A model generated the notes under the pieces. It was not told the origin of the DNA. It searched no databases and saw only the letters and a program-made list of their open reading frames with translations. From the NCBI RefSeq assembly GCF_019219825.1, contig NZ_JAHUXH010000042.1, positions 1 through 52,519 on the forward strand: a stretch of DNA of 52,519 bases. The letters are read 5' to 3'. Source of the DNA: Streptomyces sp. TRM70350 (GTDB lineage Bacteria; Actinomycetota; Actinomycetes; Streptomycetales; Streptomycetaceae). The position numbers and the translations under genes are program-made. Shown piece by piece: positions 42,555 through 51,166 of this stretch (position 1 is its first letter; each line of letters starts with the position of its first letter).

Positions 42555-45116
42555 ATGAGCTCTGCACGCCTATCCCGGCATGCCCGCATACGGATGATGA
42601 CGGCGGTGGCGACCGTCTGCGCCCTGTCCGCAGCCCCGCTCGCCCCCCAGGCCGTCGCTGCCGACGCCTCGCCGTACACCGAGACCTACAGACCCCAGTT
42701 CCACTTCACTCCGGAGAAGAACTGGATGAATGACCCCAACGGCCTCGTCTACTACAAGGGCGAGTACCACCTCTTTTACCAGTACAACCCGAACGGCAAC
42801 TCCTGGGGCGACATGTCCTGGGGCCATGCGGTGAGCAAGGACCTCGTGCACTGGGAGGAGTTGCCGCTCGCCCTGTCGCACGACGACGAGGAGATGGTTT
42901 TCTCCGGCAGCGCGGTCGTCGACTGGAACAACACCACCGGGTTCGGTACGAAGAGGAACCCGCCCATGGTGGCGATCTACACCAGTGCCTACAAGAACGG
43001 CGGCAAGCAGGCCCAGTCGCTCGCGTACAGCACCGACCGCGGCCGCACCTGGACCAAGTACCAGGGCAATCCCGTGATCGACATCGAGTCCAACAACTTC
43101 CGTGATCCCAAGGTCCAGTGGTACGCGCCGACGAAGAGCTGGCTGATGACGGTTTCGCTGTCCGCCGAGCACAAGGTGCGGTTCTATTCGTCCAAGAACC
43201 TCAAGGACTGGGATCTGCAAAGTGAGTTCGGGCCGGCCGGTGCGACGGGTGGCGTGTGGGAGTGCCCCGACCTGTTCCCCCTCGCCGTCGACGGCGACAG
43301 GAACAACATCAAGTGGGTCCTGGTCGTCAACATCAACCCCGGTGGCATCGCGGGCGGTTCCGCCGCCCAGTACTTCGTCGGCGACTTCGACGGCAAGAAG
43401 TTCACCGCCGACGACAAGGGCACCTACACCCCGCCCACCGGCGAGGTGGTACAGGACTTCGAAGGCGCCGGCTTCGGTGAGTGGACGACGACCGGAACCG
43501 CGTTCGGCCAGGGACCGGCAACCGGGGCGGTGGACGGGCAGGGAGCCGTCACCGGCTTCGACGGCAAGGGCCTCGCCAACAGCTTCCACGGCGGCGACGG
43601 CGCCACCGGCATCCTCACCTCCCCCTCCTTCACCGTGGACAGCCCCTACCTGAACTTCAAGATCGGTGGCGGGCGGCACCCGCACGAGGCCGGAACCGTC
43701 CTGGACACGACTCCGCCCGAGGGCACGGTCCTTGCCGACTTCGAAGGCGGAACGTACGGCGACTGGACGGCGACCGGGGAGGCCTTCGGCACCGCACCGG
43801 CCACCGGCACCCTCCCCAACCAGCAGCAGGTCTCCGGCTTCCTGGGAGACGGGCTGGCCAACACCTTCCTGAACGGCGACTCCACCACCGGCACCCTCAC
43901 GTCGCCCGAGTTCACCATCGACAAGAAGCACATCAACTTCCTCATCGGCGGCGGCAACCACCCGGCCGGCTCCGACAACCCCACCGCCGTCGAGCTCCTC
44001 GTGGACGGCCAGGTCGTCCGCAGCGCCACCGGAAAGGACGCCGAGGCACTCAACTGGGCCTCCTGGGACGTCAGCGACCTCGTCGGCAAGAACGCGCAGA
44101 TCAGGATCGTCGACGACAACACCGGCGGCTGGGGCCACCTCAACGTCGACCACATCGTGCTGTCCGACACCCAGGCCCAGCGCGTCTCCCAGGAGACGTC
44201 CGTCAACCTGCTCGTGGACGGCAAGGTCGTCCGCAGCGCGACCGGCGCCGACAGCGAGACCCTGGACTGGGCGTCCTTCGACATGCGCCCGTACGTCGGC
44301 AAGAAGGCGCAGATCCAGATCCTCGACATGAACACCGCCGGCTGGGGCCACGTCATGGCCGACCAGTTCACCGCCGCTGACAAGCCCGCCAAGTCCGTCG
44401 TACAGCGCGCCGACTGGGCCGACTACGGCAAGGACTACTACGCGGCGGTGTCCTGGGAGAACGCACCGGGCGGCAAGCGCTACATGATCGGCTGGATGAA
44501 CAACTGGGACTACGGCCAGTCCATCCCCACCTCCCCCTGGCGCGGCGCGCAGAGCGTTCCCCGAGAAATGGCCCTGCGCACCGTCGACGGCCGAATCCGG
44601 CTGACCAGCAAGCCGGTGAGCAGCCTGGAGTCCCTCCGCCAGAAGCGCCCGGCGGCGACGGCGTCCGACGTCACCGTCAAGAGCACCTCCAAGCCCCTGA
44701 GCGGCTCCACGGCCAAGGGCAAAGCACTCGACATCGAGGCGACCTTCTCCCTGAAGGACGCCGACCGCTTCGGCCTGAAGGTCCGCACCGGCGCAGGCGG
44801 CGAGGAGACCGTCATCGGCTACGACACCACGACCCAGGAGCTGTACGTCGACCGCACCCGCTCCGGCGCCGGGGACTTCAACAGCACCTTCCCCGGCATA
44901 CAGACCGCACCCCTGAAGCCCAAGAACGGCAAGGTCAAGCTGCGGATCCTGGTCGACTGGTCGTCCGTCGAGGTCTTCGGCGGCAACGGCGAGGCAGTGA
45001 TCACCGACCAGGTCTTCCCCGACCCCTCCAGCACCGGCGTCGAGGTCTTCGCCGAAGACGGCACCGCCACCCTCAACCACCTGCAGGTGTGGCAGCTGCA
45101 GTCCATCTGGCGGTGA
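42555..45116 (+). CDS. Secreted GH32 levanase/exo-fructanase with nested insert domains
   Basis: 853 residues, ATG after CAAGGAG. A signal peptide (first ~36 residues, AVAADA) exports it. The GH32 propeller has nucleophile D60 in MNDPNG, D184 in RDP and acid/base E236 in WECPD. Between propeller blades (after FVGDFDGKKFTADD, residue 287, and before WADYGKDYYAAVSW, residue 621) sits a ~330-residue insertion. It consists of one half-domain (297-376), a complete homologous domain (390-540) and the other half of the first domain (545-610). The last propeller blade (GWMNNWDYGQSIPTSPWRG) and the C-terminal GH32 sandwich (ILVDWSSVEVFGGNGE) follow. It degrades extracellular fructan to fructose. Confidence 0.92.
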   Translation: MSSARLSRHARIRMMTAVATVCALSAAPLAPQAVAADASPYTETYRPQFHFTPEKNWMNDPNGLVYYKGEYHLFYQYNPNGNSWGDMSWGHAVSKDLVHWEELPLALSHDDEEMVFSGSAVVDWNNTTGFGTKRNPPMVAIYTSAYKNGGKQAQSLAYSTDRGRTWTKYQGNPVIDIESNNFRDPKVQWYAPTKSWLMTVSLSAEHKVRFYSSKNLKDWDLQSEFGPAGATGGVWECPDLFPLAVDGDRNNIKWVLVVNINPGGIAGGSAAQYFVGDFDGKKFTADDKGTYTPPTGEVVQDFEGAGFGEWTTTGTAFGQGPATGAVDGQGAVTGFDGKGLANSFHGGDGATGILTSPSFTVDSPYLNFKIGGGRHPHEAGTVLDTTPPEGTVLADFEGGTYGDWTATGEAFGTAPATGTLPNQQQVSGFLGDGLANTFLNGDSTTGTLTSPEFTIDKKHINFLIGGGNHPAGSDNPTAVELLVDGQVVRSATGKDAEALNWASWDVSDLVGKNAQIRIVDDNTGGWGHLNVDHIVLSDTQAQRVSQETSVNLLVDGKVVRSATGADSETLDWASFDMRPYVGKKAQIQILDMNTAGWGHVMADQFTAADKPAKSVVQRADWADYGKDYYAAVSWENAPGGKRYMIGWMNNWDYGQSIPTSPWRGAQSVPREMALRTVDGRIRLTSKPVSSLESLRQKRPAATASDVTVKSTSKPLSGSTAKGKALDIEATFSLKDADRFGLKVRTGAGGEETVIGYDTTTQELYVDRTRSGAGDFNSTFPGIQTAPLKPKNGKVKLRILVDWSSVEVFGGNGEAVITDQVFPDPSSTGVEVFAEDGTATLNHLQVWQLQSIWR

Positions 45117-45171
45117 CGAGTCCTGGGGGTCCGTGCGCCTTCGCGAGCACGATCAGCTGACCCGGGCCCTG

Positions 45172-45200
45172 TTCTGCCGCACCGTCCAGGCGCGGCAGAA
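45172..45200. terminator. Hairpin between convergent genes
   Basis: TTCTGCCGC and GCGGCAGAA form a perfect 9-bp stem with an 11-nt loop between the convergent levanase and monooxygenase genes. No T-run; on the plus strand CAAAACAAAC follows. Probably a bidirectional terminator. Confidence 0.55.
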
Positions 45201-45266
45201 CAAAACAAACCAACGAAGCAGGGCGCGGTGGGCCGTTCCGCCACGACTGCTCAGTTCAAACGCTCG

Positions 45267-45569
45267 TTACGGATGCGTGGCCAGCGGATCGAGGAACGTC
45301 AGTACGGAGGCGTCCTCCTCGATCAGCGGCATGAGGGCGGCGTTGAACGGGGCACCGTACGGGGCGTTGAGGTGTGTCCTGAAGGCGTCCTCGTCCCGGT
45401 AGACCTCGAAGATCCAGTAGGCGCGCGGGTTGGCCGACTTCGTGTAGACGTCGAAGGCCAGGTTGCCTTCCTCATCGCGCACCTTCAGGGCGTAGTCCCG
45501 GATCAGGCGGGCGACCTCGTCCTCCGCTCCCGCTCGGGCGGTGAACTCGGCGAGCAGGGTTTTCGTCAT
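45267..45569 (-). CDS. Antibiotic-biosynthesis-monooxygenase (ABM/YgiN-type) domain protein
   Basis: 100 residues, ATG after AAGGAGACGAAACC. The single ferredoxin-like ABM domain: LLAEFTARAGAEDEVARLIR, then EGNLAFDVYTKSANPRAYWI and FEVYRDEDAFRTHL. Members are dimeric cofactor-free quinol or small-molecule monooxygenases. Downstream of the fructokinase with 55 bp between, so probably cotranscribed; its link to fructose metabolism is unclear. Confidence 0.85.
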   Translation of the reverse strand: MTKTLLAEFTARAGAEDEVARLIRDYALKVRDEEGNLAFDVYTKSANPRAYWIFEVYRDEDAFRTHLNAPYGAPFNAALMPLIEEDASVLTFLDPLATHP

Positions 45570-45624
45570 GGTTTCGTCTCCTTGTCAGGGGGTGGAGTGG
45601 AGGTGGTGGACGACGTACGGTCCG

Positions 45625-46587
45625 TCAGGAGTCACCGGCGGTCGCGAACAGGGCCGGCCGGTCGCGCCATGGTGGGTTGGGGCCGGCGACCGAGCACGTC
45701 AGGGCGGCGACCCGGGTGGCGAACCGGCAGGCTTCCGCGACTTCGTCGAGACCGAGATCGGTCATCCTGCCGCCGAGGCTGCCGCGGGCCGCGAGGTGGT
45801 GCAGCAGCCCGGCGGTGAAGGAGTCGCCCGCCCCCACCGTGTCGACCACCTGTGTCGTCACCGCGGGCACCCGCAGCCGTTCGCCGTCGAGTGAGGCCAG
45901 GGCGCCGTCGGCGCCGAGCGTGATCACGACGAGCCGTGCCCCTGCGGCGTGCCAGGTGTCGCATGCCTGCTCCGGCGGGGTGCCCGGCAGGAGCAGCTCC
46001 AGGTCGTCCTCGCTCAGCCGCAGGATGTCGGCGACGCCGCACCAGTGCGCCAGCCTGGCCCGGTACACATCGGGGTGCACCAGCAGCGGCCTGACGTTGG
46101 GATCGATGCTGACGGTGGCCTGGCGCGAGGCCGTTGCCAGGAACTCCTCCACCACCGCCGCGCCGGGTTCACGGACCAGGGCCAGTGACCCGGTGTGCAG
46201 GCAGGCGGTGTCGGACAGGTCGACCCCGGCCAGTTCCGCGCTCGTCCACTGCCAGTCGGCGGTGGCCTGTGCGTGGAAGGAGAACGCGGCCTGCCCCTGG
46301 GCGTCCAGCTCCGCCACGGCCAGCGTGCTGGGCTCGGCGGCCTCGACGGCGTACGACAGGTCCACGCCCGATGCCTCCAGGTGGGTCCGGAACAAGCGGC
46401 CGAACACGTCGCCGGACAGACGTGCGAGGAAGCGGGCCGGGGTGCCCAGCCTGGCCAGGGACACGGCCGTGTTCGCAGGTCCGCCGCCCGGCAGCACCCG
46501 CAGGGCGAGTTCGTTCGGGGCACTTGCGGGTTCGGTGAACGCGTCCGCGACGCACTCCCCCAGGACGGTGATCTGATGCGAGCTCAT
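45625..46587 (-). CDS. PfkB-family carbohydrate kinase (probable fructokinase)
   Basis: 320 residues. Ribokinase/PfkB signatures: LPGGGPANTAVSLARLG near the N-terminus and DTVGAGDSFTAGLLHHLA with the catalytic Asp (GAGDSF) near the C-terminus. Phosphorylates fructose with ATP in the cytoplasm. Position divergent from a FrcB-type transporter and sharing its operator supports fructose as substrate. ATG 46587 chosen because domain homology starts there; the longer frame adds unrelated residues. Confidence 0.9.
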   Translation of the reverse strand: MSSHQITVLGECVADAFTEPASAPNELALRVLPGGGPANTAVSLARLGTPARFLARLSGDVFGRLFRTHLEASGVDLSYAVEAAEPSTLAVAELDAQGQAAFSFHAQATADWQWTSAELAGVDLSDTACLHTGSLALVREPGAAVVEEFLATASRQATVSIDPNVRPLLVHPDVYRARLAHWCGVADILRLSEDDLELLLPGTPPEQACDTWHAAGARLVVITLGADGALASLDGERLRVPAVTTQVVDTVGAGDSFTAGLLHHLAARGSLGGRMTDLGLDEVAEACRFATRVAALTCSVAGPNPPWRDRPALFATAGDS

Positions 46588-46745
46588 GGGTTGCTCTTCT
46601 CTGAGAACGCGCGGGCAAAACGGGCACGTCGCGGGCAGCCGCTGAGCGGTTTCGGGCGGGCGACGGCCACGGGCGTTGCCGATTTGTGACGGGTGCAAGG
46701 CATTGACGTTGCCTGGAGGCGGAGTCCATCATCCTCGCCATGCAG

Positions 46746-46777
46746 TGTCAACGATGACATAAGTCAACGATGACACC
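46746..46777. promoter_or_regulatory. Double LacI-type operator, fructokinase/transporter divergent promoter
   Basis: TGTCAACGATGACA (46746-46759) and GTCAACGATGACA (46763-46775), same spacing and flanks as the levanase site at 42416-42447. Lies 58 bp before the transporter start and 159 bp before the fructokinase start, so it can control both. Confidence 0.8.
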
Positions 46778-46834
46778 TCCGGGACGGCATGCCCCGATGC
46801 CGGCCGCTCGCCCGCAATCCCGCAGGAGTTGTTC

Positions 46835-47857
46835 ATGTCTCGCATCTCTCGTCTGCCCTCCTCCTTGCTCAGAGCCGCTGCCTGCACGGGTGTCGCAGCC
46901 CTCACTCTGACCGCCTGTGGATCCGGATCCGGATCGGGCACCGCGAACGCCGGATCGGGCAGCGTCAAGGTCGGTCTGATCACCAAGACCGACACCAACC
47001 CGTTCTTCGTGAAGATGAAGGAGGGCGCGGAGAAGGCCGCCAAGGAGAACGGTGTCGAACTGTCCACCGCGGCGGGCAAGTTCGACGGGGACAACGCCGG
47101 TCAGGTCACCGCCATCGAGAACATGGTCGCCGCCGGGGTGAAGGGCATCCTGATCACCCCCAGCGACTCCAAGGCGATCGTGCCGGCGATCGAGAAGGCC
47201 AAGGCCAAGGGAGTCCTGGTCATCGCCCTGGACACCCCGACCGACCCGGAAAGCGCGGTCGACGCCCTGTTCGCCACGGACAACCTCAAGGCCGGTGAGC
47301 TGATCGGCGAGTACGCCAAGGCAGCCATGAAGGGCAAGTCGGCCAAGATAGCCACCCTCGACCTCGCGCCGGGCGTCTCCGTCGGCGTCCAGCGGCACAA
47401 CGGCTTCCTGAAGGGCTTCGGCGTCAAGGAGGGCGACCCCTCCATCGTCTGCTCCCAGGACACCGGCGGCGACCAGGCCAAGGGCCAGACAGCGATGGAG
47501 AACTGTCTCCAGAAGGAGCCCGGCATCAACGTCGTCTACACCATCAACGAACCGGCCGCGCTGGGCGCGTACACCGCGCTGAAGGCGAAGGGCCGGGAGA
47601 AGGACGTGCTGATCGTCTCGGTCGACGGCGGCTGCACCGGCACTCAGGCCGTCAAGGACGGCAAGATCGCAGCTACTTCGCAGCAGTACCCGCTGAAGAT
47701 GGCCGCCGAGGGCGTCAAGGCCGTCGCGACGTACGCCAAGGACGGCAAGAAGGCGTCCGGTTACACCGACACCGGCGTCACGCTGATCACCGACAAGGCG
47801 CAGGACGGGGTCACGTCCAAGGACACCGCCTACGGCCTGGAGAACTGCTGGGGCTGA
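46835..47857 (+). CDS. frcB: ABC fructose-type solute-binding lipoprotein
   Basis: 340 residues, ATG after CAGGAG. Lipobox LTLTAC, Cys28. Mature domain is a periplasmic-binding protein 4 (ribose/fructose class): VGLITKTDTNPFFVKMKEGA, AIENMVAAGVKGILITPSDS, VIALDTPTDP and VSVDGGCTGTQAVKDGKIAA. The AVDALFATDN segment matches FrcB-like proteins. It binds fructose (inferred) outside the cell. First gene of an frcBCA-like operon; a strong hairpin follows its stop. Confidence 0.88.
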   Translation: MSRISRLPSSLLRAAACTGVAALTLTACGSGSGSGTANAGSGSVKVGLITKTDTNPFFVKMKEGAEKAAKENGVELSTAAGKFDGDNAGQVTAIENMVAAGVKGILITPSDSKAIVPAIEKAKAKGVLVIALDTPTDPESAVDALFATDNLKAGELIGEYAKAAMKGKSAKIATLDLAPGVSVGVQRHNGFLKGFGVKEGDPSIVCSQDTGGDQAKGQTAMENCLQKEPGINVVYTINEPAALGAYTALKAKGREKDVLIVSVDGGCTGTQAVKDGKIAATSQQYPLKMAAEGVKAVATYAKDGKKASGYTDTGVTLITDKAQDGVTSKDTAYGLENCWG

Positions 47858-47899
47858 GCCGCCCCCGACGACCGTACGTTCGCCGCCTATCCCCTCAGC

Positions 47900-47941
47900 G
47901 GGGCGGCCGGCCCCTCCTCCCCGGCCGGGGACGGCCGCCCC
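47900..47941 (+). terminator. Strong hairpin after the binding-protein gene
   Basis: GGGGCGGCCG (47900-47909) and CGGCCGCCCC (47932-47941) form a 10-bp stem enclosing a second GCCCC/GGGG pairing. It is 43 bp after the stop, without a T-run, and probably attenuates or stabilises the mRNA so that binding protein is made in excess over permease. Confidence 0.6.
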
Positions 47942-47957
47942 CTCGTCCTCTTGCCGT

Positions 47958-47998
47958 CCGACAAGGACCGACAAGGACTTGAGTCTTCCGACAAGGAC
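47958..47998 (+). repeat. Three CCGACAAGGAC repeats before the permease gene
   Basis: CCGACAAGGAC occurs at 47958, 47968 and 47988; the last supplies the ribosome binding site (AAGGAC, 5 nt before ATG 48004). Three Shine-Dalgarno-like copies in a row are unusual. Confidence 0.65.
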
Positions 47999-48003
47999 CT
48001 CGC

Positions 48004-49017
48004 ATGGCTGCCACGTCCACGCCACCCTCCACGTCCACGCCGTACGCCGAGCTCAAAGCACCGACCACGGTCCGCAGACTGCTCACACAACCGACCACCG
48101 GCCCCCTGGTCGCCCTCCTCCTGGCGTGCGTCTTCTTCTCCTTCTCGACCGACCAGTTCCTCACCGGCGGGAACTTCTCGCTGATCGTGCAGCAGGTCAT
48201 GGTCGTCGGCACCCTCGCCATCGGGCAGACCCTGATCATCCTCACGGCGGGCATCGACCTGTCCTGCGGAGCGGTGATGGCGTTCGGCAGCATCGTGATC
48301 GCCAAGATGGCCGCCGAGGGCTCCCTGCCACCCCTCGCCGCGATCGCGCTGGGCCTGGTCGTCTGCGGGGGCTTCGGCCTGCTCAACGGGGCGCTGGTGC
48401 AGAAGATCCCGCTGCCCCCGTTCATCGTCACCCTCGGCATGCTCAACGTGGCATTCGCGTTGACCCACATCTACTCCGAGGAGCAGACCGTCACCAACCT
48501 GCCCGGCCCGCTGACGGCGCTCGGGCAGACCTTCCCGCTCGGCAAGACCGACATTACGTACGGCTCGCTGGTCACCATCGCCCTGTTCCTGCTCCTCGCC
48601 TACACGCTGAGCAACACCAGTTGGGGCCGGCACGTCTACGCCCTGGGCAACAGCCCGGAAGCGGCCCGGCTGAACGGCATCCGCACCTCCCGACTGACCA
48701 TCGGCGTCTACACCGTGGCCGGCATCCTCTACGGCATCGCCGCCCTGCTGCTCATCTCCCGCACCGGAGTCGGCGACCCCCAGGCCGGGCAGACCGACAA
48801 CCTCGACAGCATCACCGCCGTGGTCCTCGGCGGCACCAGCCTTTTCGGCGGGCGCGGATCGGTCCTGGGCACGTTCATCGGCGTCCTCATCGTCGGCGTC
48901 TTCCGCAACGGCCTGCAGCTGATGGGCGTCGCCTCGATCTACCAGACCCTGATCACCGGTGTCCTGGTGATCCTCGCGGTGACCGTCGACCAGATCTCCC
49001 GGAAGAAGGCCCGATGA
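48004..49017 (+). CDS. frcC: ABC fructose-type permease
   Basis: 337 residues, about 8-10 membrane helices, BPD_transp_2 family (ribose/fructose class): LILTAGIDLSCGAVMAFGSI, FIVTLGMLNVAFALTHIYSE, YALGNSPEAARLNGIRTSRL, TAVVLGGTSLFGGRGSVLGT. Its last codons overlap the ATPase start (ATGA). Confidence 0.88.
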   Translation: MAATSTPPSTSTPYAELKAPTTVRRLLTQPTTGPLVALLLACVFFSFSTDQFLTGGNFSLIVQQVMVVGTLAIGQTLIILTAGIDLSCGAVMAFGSIVIAKMAAEGSLPPLAAIALGLVVCGGFGLLNGALVQKIPLPPFIVTLGMLNVAFALTHIYSEEQTVTNLPGPLTALGQTFPLGKTDITYGSLVTIALFLLLAYTLSNTSWGRHVYALGNSPEAARLNGIRTSRLTIGVYTVAGILYGIAALLLISRTGVGDPQAGQTDNLDSITAVVLGGTSLFGGRGSVLGTFIGVLIVGVFRNGLQLMGVASIYQTLITGVLVILAVTVDQISRKKAR

Positions 49018-49847
49018 CCACCACCACTCCGACCCCGGTTCTGCAGGCGCGCGGTCTGGTCAAGCGCTACGGCCACGTCACCGCCATCGACGGCGCCGAC
49101 TTCGACCTGCTGCCCGGTGAGGTCCTCGCCGTCATCGGCGACAACGGCGCCGGCAAGACCAGCCTCATCAAGGCACTCACCGGCGCGGTGGTCCCCGACG
49201 CGGGCGAGATACGCCTCAACGGCGAACCCATCACCTTCTCCGGCCCGCAGAGCGCACGCGCCCACGGCATCGAGACGGTGTATCAGGACCTCGCCGTGGC
49301 CGCCTCCATGGACATCGCCTCCAACATGTTCCTCGGCCGCGAACTGCGCCGCCCCGGCATCCTCGGCAGCGCCTTCCGTATGCTCGACAAGAAGCGCATG
49401 CGCCAGGAGGCCGCCGAGCACATGGCCGATCTGAAGATCGGCCTGCGCTCGCTGACCCAGGCCGTCGAGACCCTCTCCGGCGGACAGCGGCAGGCCGTCG
49501 CGGTCGCCCGCGCCGTCGCCTGGGCCCGCAGCGTCGTCGTCATGGACGAACCCACCGCCGCCCTCGGCGTCAAGGAGTCCGGACAGGTCCTCGACCTCAT
49601 CCGCCGCGTCCGCGACAAGGGCATGCCGGTCGTCCTGATCAGCCACAACATGCCGCACGTCTTCGAGATCGCCGACCGCATCCACGTCCACCGCCTCGGC
49701 CGCCGCGCGGCCTTGATCAAGCCCTCCGACTACTCCATGGCGGAGGTCGTCGCCATCATGACCGGCGCGCTCACCGTCGACGAGGCCGGAGCTACTGTCG
49801 TAACGGATTCCGAGGCCGCGAAGGCCGCCGGAGTACAGGCCACCTGA
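49014..49847 (+). CDS. frcA: ABC fructose-type ATP-binding protein
   Basis: 277 residues with a single ATPase domain, as in FrcA; ribose-type RbsA proteins have two. Walker A GDNGAGKTS (42-50), signature LSGGQRQ, Walker B SVVVMDEPTAAL, H-loop VVLISHNMPHV. ATG overlaps the permease stop. Energises uptake at the inner face of the membrane. Confidence 0.9.
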   Translation: MTTTTPTPVLQARGLVKRYGHVTAIDGADFDLLPGEVLAVIGDNGAGKTSLIKALTGAVVPDAGEIRLNGEPITFSGPQSARAHGIETVYQDLAVAASMDIASNMFLGRELRRPGILGSAFRMLDKKRMRQEAAEHMADLKIGLRSLTQAVETLSGGQRQAVAVARAVAWARSVVVMDEPTAALGVKESGQVLDLIRRVRDKGMPVVLISHNMPHVFEIADRIHVHRLGRRAALIKPSDYSMAEVVAIMTGALTVDEAGATVVTDSEAAKAAGVQAT

Positions 49848-49869
49848 CAGCACAACCCGCTCTCACTGC

Positions 49870-49893
49870 TTCCGGCCGAGGCCGCGGCCGGAA
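49870..49893 (+). terminator. Hairpin between transporter operon and LacI gene
   Basis: TTCCGGCC and GGCCGGAA form a perfect 8-bp stem (9 with G-C closure) 23 bp after the ATPase stop. No T-run. Confidence 0.5.
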
Positions 49894-49919
49894 ACGAGAG
49901 CTCACAGGAGACCGTTTCC
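49890..49919. promoter_or_regulatory. GGAAACG/CGTTTCC inverted repeat before LacI gene
   Basis: GGAAACG (49890-49896) and CGTTTCC (49913-49919) lie 16 bp apart, ending 3 bp before the LacI start codon. It is unlike the TGTCA-type operators, so could serve a different regulator or a weak autoregulatory site. The right arm immediately precedes the ATG. Confidence 0.4.
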
Positions 49920-49922
49920 TCC

Positions 49923-50945
49923 ATGGCAGCGAACCGCCGCCCCACCCTTGCCGACGTCGCACGAGAAGTCGGCGTCAGCGCCAAGACAGTCTCGCGCGTC
50001 CTCAACGAGGACGGACCCGTCTCGTCACAGACCAGGGAACAGGTACTCGCCGCGGTGGCCAAGCTGGGCTTCCAGCCGAACCTCATGGCACGCAACATCC
50101 GCGTCGGCGGCCCGGACACCACCATCGGCCTGGTCATCCCCGACCTCGGCAACCCCTTCTTCGGAGCCGTGGCCCGCGGCATCGAGGACACGGTCCGCGA
50201 CCGCGGACTGACCCTGCTCATGGGCTCCTCCGCGGACGACCCCGACCGCGAACGCGCCCTCACGGCCAAGTTCCTCGCCCGGCGCGTCAGCATCCTGATC
50301 GTCGTGCCGTCCGTCGGCGCCGACCACTCCCACCTCAAGTCGCACCGTACGGCGGGGCTGCCCATCGTCTTCCTCGACCGACCGGGAGTCGGCCTGTCCA
50401 CGGACAGCATCGTCAGCTCCAACCGTGCGGGGGCACAAGAGGGCGTCGCCCACCTGACCGCCCACGGACACCGCCGCATCGGATTCGTCGGCGACCTCCC
50501 CGTCAAGCTCTACACCCGCCGCGAACGCCTCGCCGGATACCGCGCGGCCCTGCAAGAAGCCGACATCCCCTACGACCGCTCGCTGATCGCCAACGCACAC
50601 GACCAGGCAGGCGCCGAGGCCGCGACCTCCCAACTCCTCGAACTGGCCGATCCCCCCACCGCCCTGTTCGCCGGCAACAACATCATGGCGCTCGGTATCG
50701 TCGCCGAACTCGCCCGCAGCAAGCGCAAGGACGTAGCCGTCGTCGCCTTCGACGACGTCTCCCTCGCCGAAGCACTGGAACCGGCCCTGACCGTCGTCGC
50801 CCAGGACCCCGAGGAAATCGGCCGCAGCGCCGCGGCCACCGCCCTGACCCGCCTCGACGGCGACCGCTCCCGGGCGCGCACCATCACCGTTCCCACCCGG
50901 CTGATCGTCCGCGGCTCGGGGGAACAACCCGCGCCCAAGCCGTAG
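49923..50945 (+). CDS. LacI-family regulator of the fructose/fructan genes
   Basis: 340 residues. HTH PTLADVAREVGVSAKTVSRV with hinge helix PNLMARNIRVG; the sugar-binding domain includes TIGLVIPDLGNPFFGAVARG and VVAFDDVSLAEALEPALTVV. Downstream of the frcBCA-like operon, 75 bp away. It is the best candidate to bind the paired 32-bp operators at 42416 and 46746, derepressing in response to fructose or its phosphate. That assignment is inferred from position. Confidence 0.9.
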   Translation: MAANRRPTLADVAREVGVSAKTVSRVLNEDGPVSSQTREQVLAAVAKLGFQPNLMARNIRVGGPDTTIGLVIPDLGNPFFGAVARGIEDTVRDRGLTLLMGSSADDPDRERALTAKFLARRVSILIVVPSVGADHSHLKSHRTAGLPIVFLDRPGVGLSTDSIVSSNRAGAQEGVAHLTAHGHRRIGFVGDLPVKLYTRRERLAGYRAALQEADIPYDRSLIANAHDQAGAEAATSQLLELADPPTALFAGNNIMALGIVAELARSKRKDVAVVAFDDVSLAEALEPALTVVAQDPEEIGRSAAATALTRLDGDRSRARTITVPTRLIVRGSGEQPAPKP

Positions 50946-51166
50946 GCAGCTCGCCCCCTCTGAGACACCAGCCAAGACCACGACGGACCGCGCCGCCGCC
51001 CTGGCGACATCGCGTAGCCGCGAGCGGGCAGCAACGCCTCCACATCCTCCTCGTCGGCGGCCGTCCGCTCCCGCTCGCAAGTCAGGTGCTGGCCGCGTTG
51101 CCGGGCCACTGCGGTGAGGAATCGTCGGCCGAGAGCCGAAGGGAACGCTGGAAAGGGCAGGCGGCA
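50946..51166. other. Intergenic, no gene recognised
   Basis: Plus-strand frame is open before the next gene but without conserved features; no motif noted. Confidence 0.4.

Noticed and set aside
42570..45080. An 836-codon minus-strand frame opposite the levanase
   Set aside because: Shadow of the levanase codon bias; composition is low-complexity Gly/Val/Asp.
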